64,000 nt of DNA. Origin: an uncultured Hyphomonas sp. GTDB lineage: Bacteria > Pseudomonadota > Alphaproteobacteria > Caulobacterales > Hyphomonadaceae. The stretch lies in contig NZ_OY782759.1 of the NCBI RefSeq assembly GCF_963678195.1, positions 682,001 through 746,000 of the forward strand, read 5' to 3'. Made by a program: the position numbers and the translations under genes. The notes under the pieces were generated by a model, which worked only from the letters and a program-made list of their open reading frames with translations, searched no databases and was not told the origin of the DNA. Positions 1 to 10,004 of this stretch are shown here, in pieces (within the stretch, counting starts at the first letter, position 1; each line of letters starts with the position of its first letter).

Positions 1-488
1 CTGAGGGACGAGATACGCTTGGCGGCATCGGTTGTGGTGAGCCGTTCGGACGGATCATTGTTCAGCTGCTGCGGCGCAGTCAGCAGAAGATGAACCGGCA
101 TGTCGCGGCTGCCGGTATCGAGCGTGGCGGTTGCGGCATTGACCAGTTCGCTCCAGCGCGGGGCGGACGGCCAGCCATTGTCCATCACGATCAGGAGCGG
201 GCCGGACCCTTCCACAGACTCTGTCTTTGCGCCGGGGGCGTAAACCGGCTGGGACAGGCCGAGGATCGCAGCGGTGACGGCCAGTGTCCGGATCAGCCAG
301 ACCCACCAGGGCGTGCGGGCCGGGGTCTCCTCTTTGGGCTCCATCCCTTCGAGAATACGCAGGGAGGGCAGCTCAATGTCTTTCGGGGCGGGCGGCGTCG
401 CCCGCAGGATCCACCAGATCACCGGCAGGGCGATCAGGGCAGCGAGCGCCCAGGGCGCGCCGAACAGGAACGGGCCGAGCGCGGTCAT
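1..488 (-). CDS. DUF4159-type protein with BatA-like N-terminal membrane domain, N-terminal part only
   Basis: The gene runs off the left edge, so about 162 N-terminal residues are visible. The ATG at 488-486 overlaps the TGA of the upstream DUF58 gene (ATGA), which shows translational coupling. The start MTALGPFLFGAPWALAALIA is a membrane segment, and a second one lies near residues 60-83. This two-helix arrangement is typical of the N-terminal BatA-like domain (TIGR02226) of large alphaproteobacterial proteins found behind MoxR and DUF58. After the second helix comes a von Willebrand-like start (LLIVMDNGW). Role in the MoxR envelope system is inferred from family and position. The DUF4159 C-terminus itself lies outside the window. 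Confidence 0.8.
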   Translation of the reverse strand, partial: MTALGPFLFGAPWALAALIALPVIWWILRATPPAPKDIELPSLRILEGMEPKEETPARTPWWVWLIRTLAVTAAILGLSQPVYAPGAKTESVEGSGPLLIVMDNGWPSAPRWSELVNAATATLDTGSRDMPVHLLLTAPQQLNNDPSERLTTTDAAKRISSL

Positions 489-1351
489 AGCTTTGCCCCG
501 AAGCTTTCAAGCTGGGCCTTCAGACGCGTGGCGCTCTGCAACAGGGGCTGGCCCGACACATGGGAGACGAAGCGCCAGCCCATCCGGTTCGTCAGCTCGC
601 TGAGCGCGTCGCGCTGGGCAGCGAAGCGGCGGTGATAGTCCTCGCGGATCGTTTCGGCCCGGCCGAAGATGCGGGAGAGGGCAGACCCCGGCCGGCGCAG
701 CTTCACGCGGCCTTCGAAGGGGAAGTCGACCTCCACAGGCGAAGAGACGGCCAGCAGGATGCCTTCCGGGCATTTGCCTGCGAGTGGGGCGAGGCGTGCC
801 TGCCATTCCGGGATCGGATCATAAAAGTCAGAGGCGACAATCAGCGTCGCGGAGGAACGCGGCGGGGAAGGGAAATTGCCGCCGGTGCCGCGGGCGAGTT
901 CCTCTGACAGCCGGTCGACTGCGCGCTTGCCGAAACTTGCACCGCGCCCGCCGCCGAGGGCGCCGACGCGCTCGCCATCCTTGGACAGCATGATGGCGAG
1001 CGACAGCATCAGAACAGTCGCTTCCTCCGCCTTGGTGCGGAGCTCGCCGTCGGCCTTCCAGCGGAAGCCGGGATTGTCATCGCACCAGAAGAGGACCGTG
1101 CGAGCGGTTTCGAGTTCGGTCTCGCGGACGAAGAGCTCGTTGCCCTTGGCAGAGCGGCGCCAGTCGACCCGTTCGGCGGCGTCTTCCTGCGCATAGCGGC
1201 GGTATTGCCAGAAATGCTCGCCCGTGCCGGGGCGGCGACGTCCGGCCGAGCCGATATGCGCCGCTTCGCTGGCCTCGGCCTTGAAGTTCAGGCCGGGCAG
1301 CTGGCGGGCAAGGGCTTCGGCTTCGGCGCGAAGATCGGCAGCGGGAGTCAT
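485..1351 (-). CDS. DUF58 domain-containing protein
   Basis: A 288-residue protein carrying the DUF58 signature at residues 50-68 (YRRYAQEDAAERVDWRRSA), the conserved R-x-Y...D-x-x-R-x-x-W motif of the family. DUF58 proteins occur with MoxR ATPases and von Willebrand-type membrane proteins and are thought to help assemble or modify envelope complexes; the biochemical role is not established. The gene follows moxR by 9 bp and overlaps the next gene by 4 bp, so the three are very likely one leftward operon. No signal peptide or membrane helix is evident, so it is probably cytoplasmic. Confidence 0.9.
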   Translation of the reverse strand: MTPAADLRAEAEALARQLPGLNFKAEASEAAHIGSAGRRRPGTGEHFWQYRRYAQEDAAERVDWRRSAKGNELFVRETELETARTVLFWCDDNPGFRWKADGELRTKAEEATVLMLSLAIMLSKDGERVGALGGGRGASFGKRAVDRLSEELARGTGGNFPSPPRSSATLIVASDFYDPIPEWQARLAPLAGKCPEGILLAVSSPVEVDFPFEGRVKLRRPGSALSRIFGRAETIREDYHRRFAAQRDALSELTNRMGWRFVSHVSGQPLLQSATRLKAQLESFGAKL

Positions 1352-1360
1352 CGGGCTGCG

Positions 1361-2359
<999 letters not shown>

Positions 2360-2435
2360 ATTCTAAAAGCGTCTCCGGGTTTGCGTCATGTGCAATCAGA
2401 CCTATTTGTAAGGCCTCTTCAAGGCGGAGGAAGGT

Positions 2436-3023
2436 GTGACATCCAGTTCAACAACCACAATCAGCCTTGAAGAAACGCTGAAAGACATCCTGCCTGAGGG
2501 CAAGCTGGATGGAAAGCTGCCGCCTGTGCATCTCTGGAACCCGGAACACAGTGCCGACATCGGCATGGAAATCCACGCCGATGGCAGCTGGTGGCACGAC
2601 GGATCGCGCATTAACCGTGAGCGGCTGGTGAAGCTGTTTTCCCGCATCCTGCGTAAGGATGAAGACGGGCAGACCTGGCTGGTCACGCCCTATGAAAAAG
2701 TGATCGTGAAGGTCGAGGATGCCCCGTTCCAGGCCGTTCGGGTGGACCGCGTCGGCGAGCCGGGCAGGGATCAGACGCTCGCTTTCCTGACAAATCTGGA
2801 CGACATCACGCTTGCCGGGCCGGACGCGCCACTCCGCGTCGACACCGACCCGGAAACAGGCGAGCCGGCGCCTTATGTGCTTGTGCGCGGGCAGCTGGAG
2901 GCGAAGCTGACCCGGCCGGTGTTCTACGAACTGGTGGAGCTGGCCGAGCCATCGCCGGACGATCCGGACATTCTGGGCGTCTGGAGCCAGGGGACATTCT
3001 TTCCCATCGGGTCTGCCGCGTGA
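2436..3023 (+). CDS. DUF1285 domain-containing protein
   Basis: A 195-residue protein with the DUF1285 pattern: a WWHDGSRINRERLVKLFSRIL stretch followed by a TWLVTPYEKVIVKVEDAPF-type strand region. Start is GTG at 2436, preceded by GGAGGAAG. Function of the family is unknown. Its stop overlaps the GTG start of the NUDIX gene. The order DUF1285, NUDIX hydrolase, small membrane protein, CCA enzyme is a recurrent alphaproteobacterial arrangement, which suggests a housekeeping role, but the sequence does not reveal it. Confidence 0.88.
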   Translation: MTSSSTTTISLEETLKDILPEGKLDGKLPPVHLWNPEHSADIGMEIHADGSWWHDGSRINRERLVKLFSRILRKDEDGQTWLVTPYEKVIVKVEDAPFQAVRVDRVGEPGRDQTLAFLTNLDDITLAGPDAPLRVDTDPETGEPAPYVLVRGQLEAKLTRPVFYELVELAEPSPDDPDILGVWSQGTFFPIGSAA

Positions 3024-3655
3024 AGTCGAACATCATGTCCTGGTCAGGTCTCGAAGACTTTATTGCGCGCGTCGAAACGCGGCTCGATCCACCGGTCGGT
3101 GATGGACGGCTGGGCGAGACGGGCGACATGGATTTCCTTACGCCGGAAGAAGTCGCGATCATCCGGCCCGCGGCCGTGCTGGTCGGGGTCATTCCGCGCG
3201 TCTCCGGGCCGACGGCGCTGCTCACCGTTCGGCCGACCACGATGGCCGATCATGCCGGGCAGGTTGCTTTTCCGGGCGGGAAAGTCGATCCGATCGACCT
3301 CGACGAGGTGGCCGCGGCCCTCCGAGAATCGGAAGAGGAAGTCGGCGTCGCGCCGGACGATGTACAGGTGCTGGGCAAGGCTGCGCCCTATGTCACCGGT
3401 ACGCGCTATCGCATCACGCCGGTCGTGGGCCTGTTGCCGGCAGATTTCCAGCCTGTGCCGGACCCGACTGAAGTGGCCGACGTGTTCGAAACGCCGCTCG
3501 ATTTTCTGATGGATGCCCGTAACCACCGGGTGGGGGAGGCCGTCTATCGGGGCAAGCCGCGCCGCTATTACGAGATGCCTCACAATGGCTATCGCATCTG
3601 GGGCGTGACGGCCGGGATTATCCAGCGGCTCTATGAAACGCTCTATGAAGCGTAA
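3020..3655 (+). CDS. NUDIX hydrolase, CoA pyrophosphatase type
   Basis: A 211-residue NUDIX hydrolase starting at a GTG that overlaps the previous stop. The Nudix box spans about residues 86-110, beginning FPGGKVDPID and ending with LRESEEEVGV, so the metal-binding REx2EE core is intact. The segment before it, TALLTVRPTTMADHAGQVAF, matches the extended pattern of the CoA pyrophosphatase (NudL / Nudt7-like) subfamily, which cleaves coenzyme A and acyl-CoA to 4'-phosphopantetheine and 3',5'-ADP. Substrate assignment is by subfamily pattern only. It is cytoplasmic and part of the same operon as DUF1285 and probably the CCA enzyme. Confidence 0.9.
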   Translation: MKSNIMSWSGLEDFIARVETRLDPPVGDGRLGETGDMDFLTPEEVAIIRPAAVLVGVIPRVSGPTALLTVRPTTMADHAGQVAFPGGKVDPIDLDEVAAALRESEEEVGVAPDDVQVLGKAAPYVTGTRYRITPVVGLLPADFQPVPDPTEVADVFETPLDFLMDARNHRVGEAVYRGKPRRYYEMPHNGYRIWGVTAGIIQRLYETLYEA

Positions 3656-3732
3656 GTCTTTGTCTGTTTAGGGTATCGCTGGTTTCGGCAACTGCCTATC
3701 TTTAGGAATATCAATAGCGAGGAACCGGAACA

Positions 3733-4098
3733 TTGGCCGGACGGATACTCTTCGAACTCTTTTTCTTCTCGATCCCTTTCCTGGTGTTCGGGCTCTATGT
3801 GCTGGCCACGACGACGGCCGAGCATGAGGGGCGGCGGCAATGGCCGGTCAACATGCTGTTCCTGATCGGGCTTGGCCTGGCCGTCGTGGGCTTTTTCGCC
3901 ATGACCTTCCTGGAGAAACGCGAGCCGGAAATGTGCCAGAAGCCGACCCGCTATGTAGACGGCAAGCTGGTGCCGGGAGAGTTCTACCCGTGTGAGCACG
4001 ATCTCAGGGACGCCGGACGGGCGGGGAGTGACGACCCAGGCGGCACCGTCGAATTGCCCGCCGACGGGACGGACACTACGGGCGATGGCACAGACTGA
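3733..4098 (+). CDS. DUF6111 family small membrane protein
   Basis: A 121-residue protein with two hydrophobic helices (about residues 5-25 and 40-60) and a soluble acidic tail containing the pattern RYVDGKLVPGEFYP. That layout fits the DUF6111 family, found beside CCA-adding enzymes in alphaproteobacteria. The start is TTG at 3733 with AGCGAGGAACC upstream. No function is known. The 3' end overlaps the start of the CCA gene by 14 bp, indicating coupled expression. The C-terminal 25 residues are low-complexity Asp/Gly/Thr and may simply reflect the overlap. Confidence 0.72.
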   Translation: MAGRILFELFFFSIPFLVFGLYVLATTTAEHEGRRQWPVNMLFLIGLGLAVVGFFAMTFLEKREPEMCQKPTRYVDGKLVPGEFYPCEHDLRDAGRAGSDDPGGTVELPADGTDTTGDGTD

Positions 4099-5299
4099 GC
4101 GGATCGAAGCGGACTGGCTGACTGCGCCCGGCACACAAGCCGTGATGGCGGCACTGGAGGCGGCGCGCCCCGATGGCTCGCGCTTCGTGGGCGGCTGCGT
4201 GCGCAATACGCTGCGCGGCATTCCGGCAGACGACATCGACATCGCGACTCAGATCCTGCCGGAAGATGTGATGACGGCGATGAAAGCGGCAGGCATTCGC
4301 GCCCTGCCGACCGGGATCGAGCATGGCACCGTCACCGCGATCATCGACGGTGAGCCCTTCGAGATCACCAGCCTGCGGCGGGATGTGGAAACCGATGGCC
4401 GCCGCGCCGTCGTCGCCTTTACGGAAGACTGGGCGGAGGATGCCCAGCGGCGCGACTTCCGTCTGAATGCCATCTATGCCGGGCCGGACGGAACTCTGCA
4501 CGAAGTGGTTCCGGGCAGCATCGAGGATGCGCTGGCCGGGCGCGTGATCTTCATTGGCGATGCAGACCAGCGGCTGAGGGAAGACTATCTGCGCATCCTG
4601 CGCTTCTTCCGTTTCAATGCCTGGTATGGCGCCGAGGTTGATGCCGAAGGCCTTGCTGCCTGCACAAGGCAGAAGGATGGCCTGGCAAAGATCGCCCGCG
4701 AGCGGATCTGGAAAGAGCTGAAACGGCTGCTTGAGGCACCGGACCCATCGGATGCCATGCTGGCGATGGAAGAAAGCGGCGTTCTGGCGGCGATCCTTCC
4801 GGAGGCTTCGGCGGGCGCCCTGCCGGCGCTGGTCTCGGCCGAGCAGGGGGAGGGGCTCGGCCCTGATCCGATGCAGCGGCTGATGGCGCTGCTGCCTCGC
4901 CGCCTGAGGGAAGTGCGCGAGGCCGGCCGGATCCTGCGTCTGTCGAATGCCGAGCGTGACCGGCTTGCGGCCTGGGCCGATCCGGCGCTTGCCCATGTCG
5001 GGACGCTGAGCCCGGCAGACCTTGCCGAAGCTTTTTATCGCCATGGCACCGGGGCGGTCTGCGACCGGGCACTGATCGAGGCGGCAAGCGGGGCAGGGGA
5101 GAGCCTGAAACTCGTTCTGGCTTCCGCCGCGCGATGGTCCCGGCCGGTGTTTCCGGTTGGCGGGGAAGATGCTCTGGCCGCCGGCCTGTCCGGTCCTGCG
5201 GTCGGCAAGGCGCTGGCGCAGGCGGAGGAAGCCTGGATCGCTTCGGGGTTCACCCTGCCGCGCGAGGTGCTGGTCGCCCGGCTCAGCCAAGCGGATTAG
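4085..5299 (+). CDS. cca: CCA-adding tRNA nucleotidyltransferase (or poly(A) polymerase)
   Basis: A class II nucleotidyltransferase of 404 residues from the ATG at 4085. The head-domain signature is FVGGCVRN (34-41) with the catalytic aspartates in DDIDIAT (49-55). The RRDFRLNAI motif (122-130) and a downstream RLREDYLRILRFFRFNA stretch are also present. This enzyme adds or repairs the 3'-terminal CCA of tRNAs. Poly(A) polymerase of the same class cannot be ruled out from sequence, but a CCA enzyme is the norm in this operon. A longer in-frame reading back to 3992 was rejected because it would run through the DUF6111 gene. It converges with tspO and overlaps it by 17 bp. Confidence 0.9.
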   Translation: MAQTERIEADWLTAPGTQAVMAALEAARPDGSRFVGGCVRNTLRGIPADDIDIATQILPEDVMTAMKAAGIRALPTGIEHGTVTAIIDGEPFEITSLRRDVETDGRRAVVAFTEDWAEDAQRRDFRLNAIYAGPDGTLHEVVPGSIEDALAGRVIFIGDADQRLREDYLRILRFFRFNAWYGAEVDAEGLAACTRQKDGLAKIARERIWKELKRLLEAPDPSDAMLAMEESGVLAAILPEASAGALPALVSAEQGEGLGPDPMQRLMALLPRRLREVREAGRILRLSNAERDRLAAWADPALAHVGTLSPADLAEAFYRHGTGAVCDRALIEAASGAGESLKLVLASAARWSRPVFPVGGEDALAAGLSGPAVGKALAQAEEAWIASGFTLPREVLVARLSQAD

Positions 5300-5780
5300 C
5301 CGACCAGATATAAAGGTTCAGATAGGCTGCGAAGCTGACCCAGATCAGATAGGGCAGCTGGAGCCAGGCTGCGGCTTTCGAAATGCGCCCGAATTCGCCC
5401 ATCATGGCGAGGATCAGCAGCCAGAGCGCCATCAGTACACCAAGCGAGAGCTCGACCTGTTTCAGCCCGAAGAAAAACAGGCTCCAGCCGACATTCACCA
5501 TCAGCATCGCGAAATAGATGCCCATGGGACGGCTGGCTGCGTGAAGATCCTTTGCCCGCCAGAGCACGAGCAGGGCGCTCAGCGTCATCAGGGAAAACAG
5601 GCCCGGCCAGACGACACCGAATACCCAGTCGGGCGGTGTCAGGGCGGATTTCTGAAGACCGGAATACCAGAGCGCCTTGCCGGACCGGGTGACAATTCCA
5701 CCCATAGCGCCGGCCATAGCCGTCGTCAGCACCAGCACCAGACTGGCGCCCCAGGGAGGGGCCCGGCTGTCGTCCACCAT
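5283..5780 (-). CDS. tspO: TspO/MBR family protein (tryptophan-rich sensory protein)
   Basis: About 165 residues with five predicted membrane helices and the aromatic-rich TspO pattern, for example WYSGLQKSALTPPDWVFGVV and a final YLIWVSFAAYLNLYIW. TspO proteins bind porphyrins and affect tetrapyrrole-dependent regulation; the neighbouring hemF gene, transcribed the same way, fits that link. The start was placed at the ATG at 5780 because GGGAGG lies 4 bp upstream. An in-frame TTG at 5831 would add 17 residues without a comparable ribosome site. The 3' end overlaps the CCA gene on the other strand. Confidence 0.88.
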   Translation of the reverse strand: MVDDSRAPPWGASLVLVLTTAMAGAMGGIVTRSGKALWYSGLQKSALTPPDWVFGVVWPGLFSLMTLSALLVLWRAKDLHAASRPMGIYFAMLMVNVGWSLFFFGLKQVELSLGVLMALWLLILAMMGEFGRISKAAAWLQLPYLIWVSFAAYLNLYIWSANPLG

Positions 5781-5916
5781 CAGGCCTCCCATTATATGGG
5801 AAAACAGGAAAACGTCTCCGGCGTACTCCAAGCGCGGGAATTCCTTCCCGTCTGAGTGGAGGGACTGACTGCGGATCAGGCGTGACTGCCGGATTTACAG
5901 GCCGGTTATTGGCCGG

Positions 5917-6801
5917 TCAGGGCCACTTTACGACGGGCGGCATGGAAGAGAGAATGCTCGTCACATTGCCACCGGTCTTCAGGCCGAAGGTCGTGCCGCG
6001 GTCATAGAGCAGGTTGAACTCCACATAGCGGCCGCGCTGGATCAGCTGTTCTTCCCGTTCGGCTTCGCTCCAGGCCTGACGGAACCGTTTGCGCACCAGT
6101 TTGGGATAGATGTCCGCGAACTGCATGCCGACTTCCCGGGTAAAGGCGAAATCCGCATCCCAGTCGCCGGTATTGAAGCGGTCATAGAAGATGCCGCCGG
6201 TGCCGCGCGGTTCATCCCGGTGAGCAAGGTGGAAATAATTGTCGCAGGTTTCCTTCATCAGCGCATGGTCGGCGCCGGGGTGGACATCACAGGCCGCTTT
6301 CATGGCGGTGTGGAATTCCACAGAATCTTCGAAGGTCTGGTCGCGTTGGTAATCCAGCAGGGGGTTGAGGTCTCCGCCGCCGCCGAACCAGCTCTGGCTG
6401 GTCACCAGCATACGGGTATTCATGTGGGCCGCAGGCACATGCGGGTTGCGTGGATGGGCAATCAGGGAGAGTCCCGAGGCCCAGAATCGCCCTTCGGACT
6501 GGTCCGCGCCGGGAATTTGTGCAGCGAAAGCCTCTGAAAACGTACCGAAAACTTCGGAAAAGTGGACGCCGACCTTCTCGAAGACCTTTCCGCGCATCAG
6601 GCCCATCCGGCCACCGCCCAGATCTTCGGTGCCATCGCCGCGCTTCCATTCCGTCAGCTCGAATTTGCCCGGATCGCCCCGGTACAAGGGCGGTTCAGCC
6701 GCTTGCTCGATGGCTTCGAAGCGGCTGCAGATGTCTTCCTGGAGGGCACGGAACCAGTCGCGTGCGCGCTGTTTTTGCGTTTCGGGATCGGTGATCGTCA
6801 T
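5917..6801 (-). CDS. hemF: Oxygen-dependent coproporphyrinogen III oxidase
   Basis: A 294-residue aerobic coproporphyrinogen oxidase, which converts coproporphyrinogen III to protoporphyrinogen IX in heme synthesis. Typical segments are [17 protein letters not shown], the [10 protein letters not shown] stretch, and [19 protein letters not shown] near the active site. The length is normal for HemF. It reads away from petABC, which encodes heme proteins, with 186 bp between them. The gene probably shares a transcriptional direction with tspO, but the 136-bp gap leaves co-transcription open. Confidence 0.96.
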   Translation of the reverse strand: MTITDPETQKQRARDWFRALQEDICSRFEAIEQAAEPPLYRGDPGKFELTEWKRGDGTEDLGGGRMGLMRGKVFEKVGVHFSEVFGTFSEAFAAQIPGADQSEGRFWASGLSLIAHPRNPHVPAAHMNTRMLVTSQSWFGGGGDLNPLLDYQRDQTFEDSVEFHTAMKAACDVHPGADHALMKETCDNYFHLAHRDEPRGTGGIFYDRFNTGDWDADFAFTREVGMQFADIYPKLVRKRFRQAWSEAEREEQLIQRGRYVEFNLLYDRGTTFGLKTGGNVTSILSSMPPVVKWP

Positions 6802-6841
6802 GGGATTTGTCTTGTGGCCTAAGCTGCACAGCTTGCAAGCC

Positions 6842-6857
6842 CCCTGTTGTCACAGGG
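6842..6857. promoter_or_regulatory. Inverted repeat in the hemF / petA divergent intergenic region
   Basis: CCCTGT and ACAGGG form a 6-bp perfect inverted repeat with a 4-bp spacer, in the 186-bp region from which hemF (leftward) and petABC (rightward) diverge. Position fits an operator or a 5' leader hairpin of hemF. It does not match a canonical FNR/FixK box (TTGAT-N4-ATCAA), so no regulator is named. Confidence 0.3.
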
Positions 6858-6987
6858 CTCAAGTCAGGATAACGCCCTTTTTCAGTGTATCTCAGGGGGC
6901 TGGCCCGCGCCCACTTGCCGCAATGTGCGAGGGGGCGGGGTTTTGTAATACGGGGCCAGAACTCTGCCTGTTGAGGACGGGAAAAGC

Positions 6988-7560
6988 GTGACCGATCAGA
7001 CATCACTTGAGCACGGCGGTGCTGTTGACGAGGACCGCCGTAACTTTATCCACATCGCGACGGGAGCGGCAGCTTTCGGCGGTGCTGCCATGTTCGGCTG
7101 GGTCGCTGTCGACCAGTGGAACCCGGCAGCAGACACCAGGGCCGCATCGGCTCTGGACGTCGACATCTCCAAGGTCCCGCTGGGCAGCGAAATTCGCGTG
7201 CTCATCGGCGGCAAGCCCTTCTTTATCCGGCACCGCACGCCGGCCGAGATTGCTGCCGCTGAAGCGGTGGACGTCAAATCCCTGCGTGACCCGGAGACGG
7301 ATGACGAGCGTCTGCGCCCGATGCAGAACGGCGAACTTAACCGCGCCATCCTGATCACGTCAGGCGCCTGTACGCACCTTGGCTGCGTGCCCGTCGGGCC
7401 GGCTCAGGGTAACACTGGCGAATATGGCGGCTGGTACTGCCCTTGCCACGGTTCGGAATACGATACGTCCGGCCGCATCCGCAAAGGCCCTGCGCCTCTC
7501 AATCTTCCGGTTCCGAACTACACCTATGTGTCGGACACCGTGGTCAACATCTCGCTGTAA
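6988..7560 (+). CDS. petA: Ubiquinol-cytochrome c reductase Rieske iron-sulfur subunit
   Basis: A 190-residue Rieske protein of the cytochrome bc1 complex. One membrane helix lies at about residues 20-42, preceded by a twin-arginine-like RRNFIHIATG. The [2Fe-2S] site is complete: CTHLGC at 128-133 and CPCHGS at 151-156, giving ligands C128, H130, C151, H154 and a disulfide C133-C153. The start is GTG at 6988, with GAGGACGGG upstream. It is the first gene of petABC and oxidises ubiquinol on the periplasmic side of the inner membrane. Confidence 0.97.
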   Translation: MTDQTSLEHGGAVDEDRRNFIHIATGAAAFGGAAMFGWVAVDQWNPAADTRAASALDVDISKVPLGSEIRVLIGGKPFFIRHRTPAEIAAAEAVDVKSLRDPETDDERLRPMQNGELNRAILITSGACTHLGCVPVGPAQGNTGEYGGWYCPCHGSEYDTSGRIRKGPAPLNLPVPNYTYVSDTVVNISL

Positions 7561-7572
7561 GGACGGTAGGAC

Positions 7573-9033
7573 ATGAGCGGACACGAATCCTCCTACACCC
7601 CGACCAACGGGTTTACCCGCTGGCTCGACTCGCGCCTGCCGATCATCCGGTTTGCCCAGGACACGGCGATCAATTTCCCGACTCCGAAGAACCTGAACTA
7701 TTGGTACACGTTCGGCGGCATTCTGGCGGTCTGCCTTGCTGTGCAGATCATCACCGGCATCATTCTGGCCATGCACTATGAAGCCAGCGTCGATGGCGCT
7801 TTTGCTTCGGTCGAGCGCATCATGCGCGACGTGCCTTATGGCTGGCTGCTGCGGTACATCCACGCCAACGGCGCATCGATGTTCTTCCTCGCGGTCTACA
7901 TCCACATGTTCCGCGGCCTCTATTACGGATCGTACAAGGCGCCCCGCGAAATTCTCTGGATCCTCGGCTGCGTGATCTATCTTCTGATGATGGCCACGGC
8001 CTTCCTCGGCTACATGCTGCCATGGGGCCAGATGTCCTTCCACGGCGCCAACGTGATCACCGGCCTGTTTGGTGCGATCCCGCTGATCGGCGAAAGCCTG
8101 CAGACCTGGATCCTTGGCGGACCGTCGATCGGTAACCAGACGCTGCAGCGTTTCTTCTCGCTGCACTATCTGCTGCCGTTCATGATTGCTGCTGTCGTGA
8201 TCCTGCACATCTGGGCGCTGCACGTGCCCGGCAACAACAACCCGACTGGTGTTGAAGTTCAGGATGTGGAGAAGGAAACGGTTCCGTTCCACCCGTATTA
8301 TACGGTGAAGGACGCCTTCGCGATCGTCATCTTCCTCATCATGTTCGCGGTGTTCGTCTTCTACGCACCGAACGTTCTGGGCCACGCTGACAACTATATC
8401 GAAGCCAACCCGCTGGTGACGCCTGCGCACATCGTGCCGGAATGGTACCTGCTGCCGTTCTATGCGATCCTGCGTGCCATCACCTTCGACCTCGGTCCGA
8501 TCCCGGCCAAGCTGCTCGGCGTGATCTTCATGTTTGCAGCGATCGCCGTTCTGTTTGTGCTGCCATGGCTCGACACGTCGAAAGTGAAGTCCATGCGCTA
8601 CCGTCCGGTGGCCAAGCAGTTCTTCTTCGGTTTCGTGGCAACCTGCATCCTGCTCGGCTGGTGCGGTGCGTCCGTGCCGACGGATCCGGTGATCAAGGCA
8701 CTTCAGGGCCCGCCGACGCTGGTTGTCACCTATTCGGAGAACGGTTCGGAAGTGACGAGCGAATATAAAGGCGGCGGTGAAGCCTATGAAGACGCGAAAA
8801 GCTTCATGGAAACGCTGCCGGCCGATGCCAGCCCGTCGCTGTCGGCCGTGCCGGCACCGACCTTCCAGTTCAAGCATCTCTCGCTGATCCTGACCTTCTG
8901 CTACTTCGGCTATTTCATCGTCCTGTTCTTCATCGGCCTGACCGAGAAGCCGAAAGACGTGCCGGAATCTATCCACAAATCGATCCTGAAACGCCACAAG
9001 GCGTCGACGGCGACCGCCATTCCGGCGGAATAG
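7573..9033 (+). CDS. petB: Cytochrome b subunit of the bc1 complex
   Basis: A 486-residue polytopic membrane protein with standard cytochrome b segments: [16 protein letters not shown] and [12 protein letters not shown] in the N-terminal half, [18 protein letters not shown] at the Qo site, and [15 protein letters not shown] (the PEWY motif) in the C-terminal half. It holds both b hemes and the two quinone sites. It is longer than many bacterial cytochromes b because of an extra hydrophilic stretch at about residues 375-430 before the last helix. It lies 12 bp downstream of petA and 15 bp upstream of petC. Confidence 0.97.
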   Translation: MSGHESSYTPTNGFTRWLDSRLPIIRFAQDTAINFPTPKNLNYWYTFGGILAVCLAVQIITGIILAMHYEASVDGAFASVERIMRDVPYGWLLRYIHANGASMFFLAVYIHMFRGLYYGSYKAPREILWILGCVIYLLMMATAFLGYMLPWGQMSFHGANVITGLFGAIPLIGESLQTWILGGPSIGNQTLQRFFSLHYLLPFMIAAVVILHIWALHVPGNNNPTGVEVQDVEKETVPFHPYYTVKDAFAIVIFLIMFAVFVFYAPNVLGHADNYIEANPLVTPAHIVPEWYLLPFYAILRAITFDLGPIPAKLLGVIFMFAAIAVLFVLPWLDTSKVKSMRYRPVAKQFFFGFVATCILLGWCGASVPTDPVIKALQGPPTLVVTYSENGSEVTSEYKGGGEAYEDAKSFMETLPADASPSLSAVPAPTFQFKHLSLILTFCYFGYFIVLFFIGLTEKPKDVPESIHKSILKRHKASTATAIPAE

Positions 9034-9048
9034 GGAGCCAGGGGAACC

Positions 9049-9990
9049 ATGAAAGCGCTTCGACTCCTCACCGCCGGCCTGGCCGGACTCATCTTCACCG
9101 CTGCGGCACACGCCGCGGGTGGCGCGGCACACCCGCACCCGCCTGAAGACGGCTGGCCGTTCGAAGGCCCGACGGGCCAGTTCGACCAAGCCTCGCTGCA
9201 GCGCGGTTATCAGGTGTATCATCAGATCTGTTCTTCGTGTCACTCGATGAAGCTGATGAGCTACCGGAACCTCGGTGAGCCGGGCGGTCCGTTCTACGAT
9301 CCGGCCTATCCGAACCCGAACGACAACCCGTTCGTGAAAGCACTGGCAGCCGAGAACGAAATTCTCAGCCCGACGCCGAACGATGTTGGCGATTTCGATT
9401 TTCGTCCGGCCACGCCTGCTGACACGTTCCGCAGCCCGTATGCGAACGTGGAAGCAGCCCGCGCAGCCAATGGCGGCGCAGCACCGCCGGATCTGTCGGT
9501 CATAACCAAGGCCCGCCATGGCGGTGCCAGCTATGTCTACCACCTCCTGTCGGGCTACCCGCACGATGACGCGCTCGTTGAACGTGAAGTCGACGGCGAG
9601 ACGGCAACCTATGTCGACATGTCGAAAATGGGTGGCCATGGCGGCGAGCACGGCGAAGGCTTCCTGAAGCTGAACCCCGGCCAGTACTACAACCCGTACA
9701 TGGCTGGCGACACGACGCCGAACTTCGACGGTGACCCGCGTCACCCGCCGAAAGGTGGTTTCCTGGCCATGCCGCCGCAGCTGATCGAAGGCCGCGTCGA
9801 GTATATGGACGGCACCGAGGCAACGGTTGATCAGATGGCTTATGACGTCGCTCAGTTCCTGGCCTGGGCCGGGGAGCCGAAGCAGGAGCACCGCAAGTCG
9901 CTCGGCCTGGCTGTGATGGCCTACCTCCTCATTCTCGCTGTCCTGCTGTGGTTCTCCTACAAGCAGATCTGGCGGAAGATCGAACACTAG
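9049..9990 (+). CDS. petC: Cytochrome c1 subunit of the bc1 complex
   Basis: A 313-residue cytochrome c1. It has a cleavable signal peptide ending around AAAHAAGG (residue 23-24), the covalent heme site CSSCH at 61-65, and a C-terminal anchor helix LAVMAYLLILAVLLWFSYKQIW. The heme domain faces the periplasm and passes electrons from the Rieske centre to cytochrome c. It is the last bc1 gene; the next gene begins 15 bp after its stop with no terminator, so read-through into the acetyltransferase and mtnP is likely. Confidence 0.97.
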   Translation: MKALRLLTAGLAGLIFTAAAHAAGGAAHPHPPEDGWPFEGPTGQFDQASLQRGYQVYHQICSSCHSMKLMSYRNLGEPGGPFYDPAYPNPNDNPFVKALAAENEILSPTPNDVGDFDFRPATPADTFRSPYANVEAARAANGGAAPPDLSVITKARHGGASYVYHLLSGYPHDDALVEREVDGETATYVDMSKMGGHGGEHGEGFLKLNPGQYYNPYMAGDTTPNFDGDPRHPPKGGFLAMPPQLIEGRVEYMDGTEATVDQMAYDVAQFLAWAGEPKQEHRKSLGLAVMAYLLILAVLLWFSYKQIWRKIEH

Positions 9991-10004
9991 CCGATCGAAG
10001 TCAC

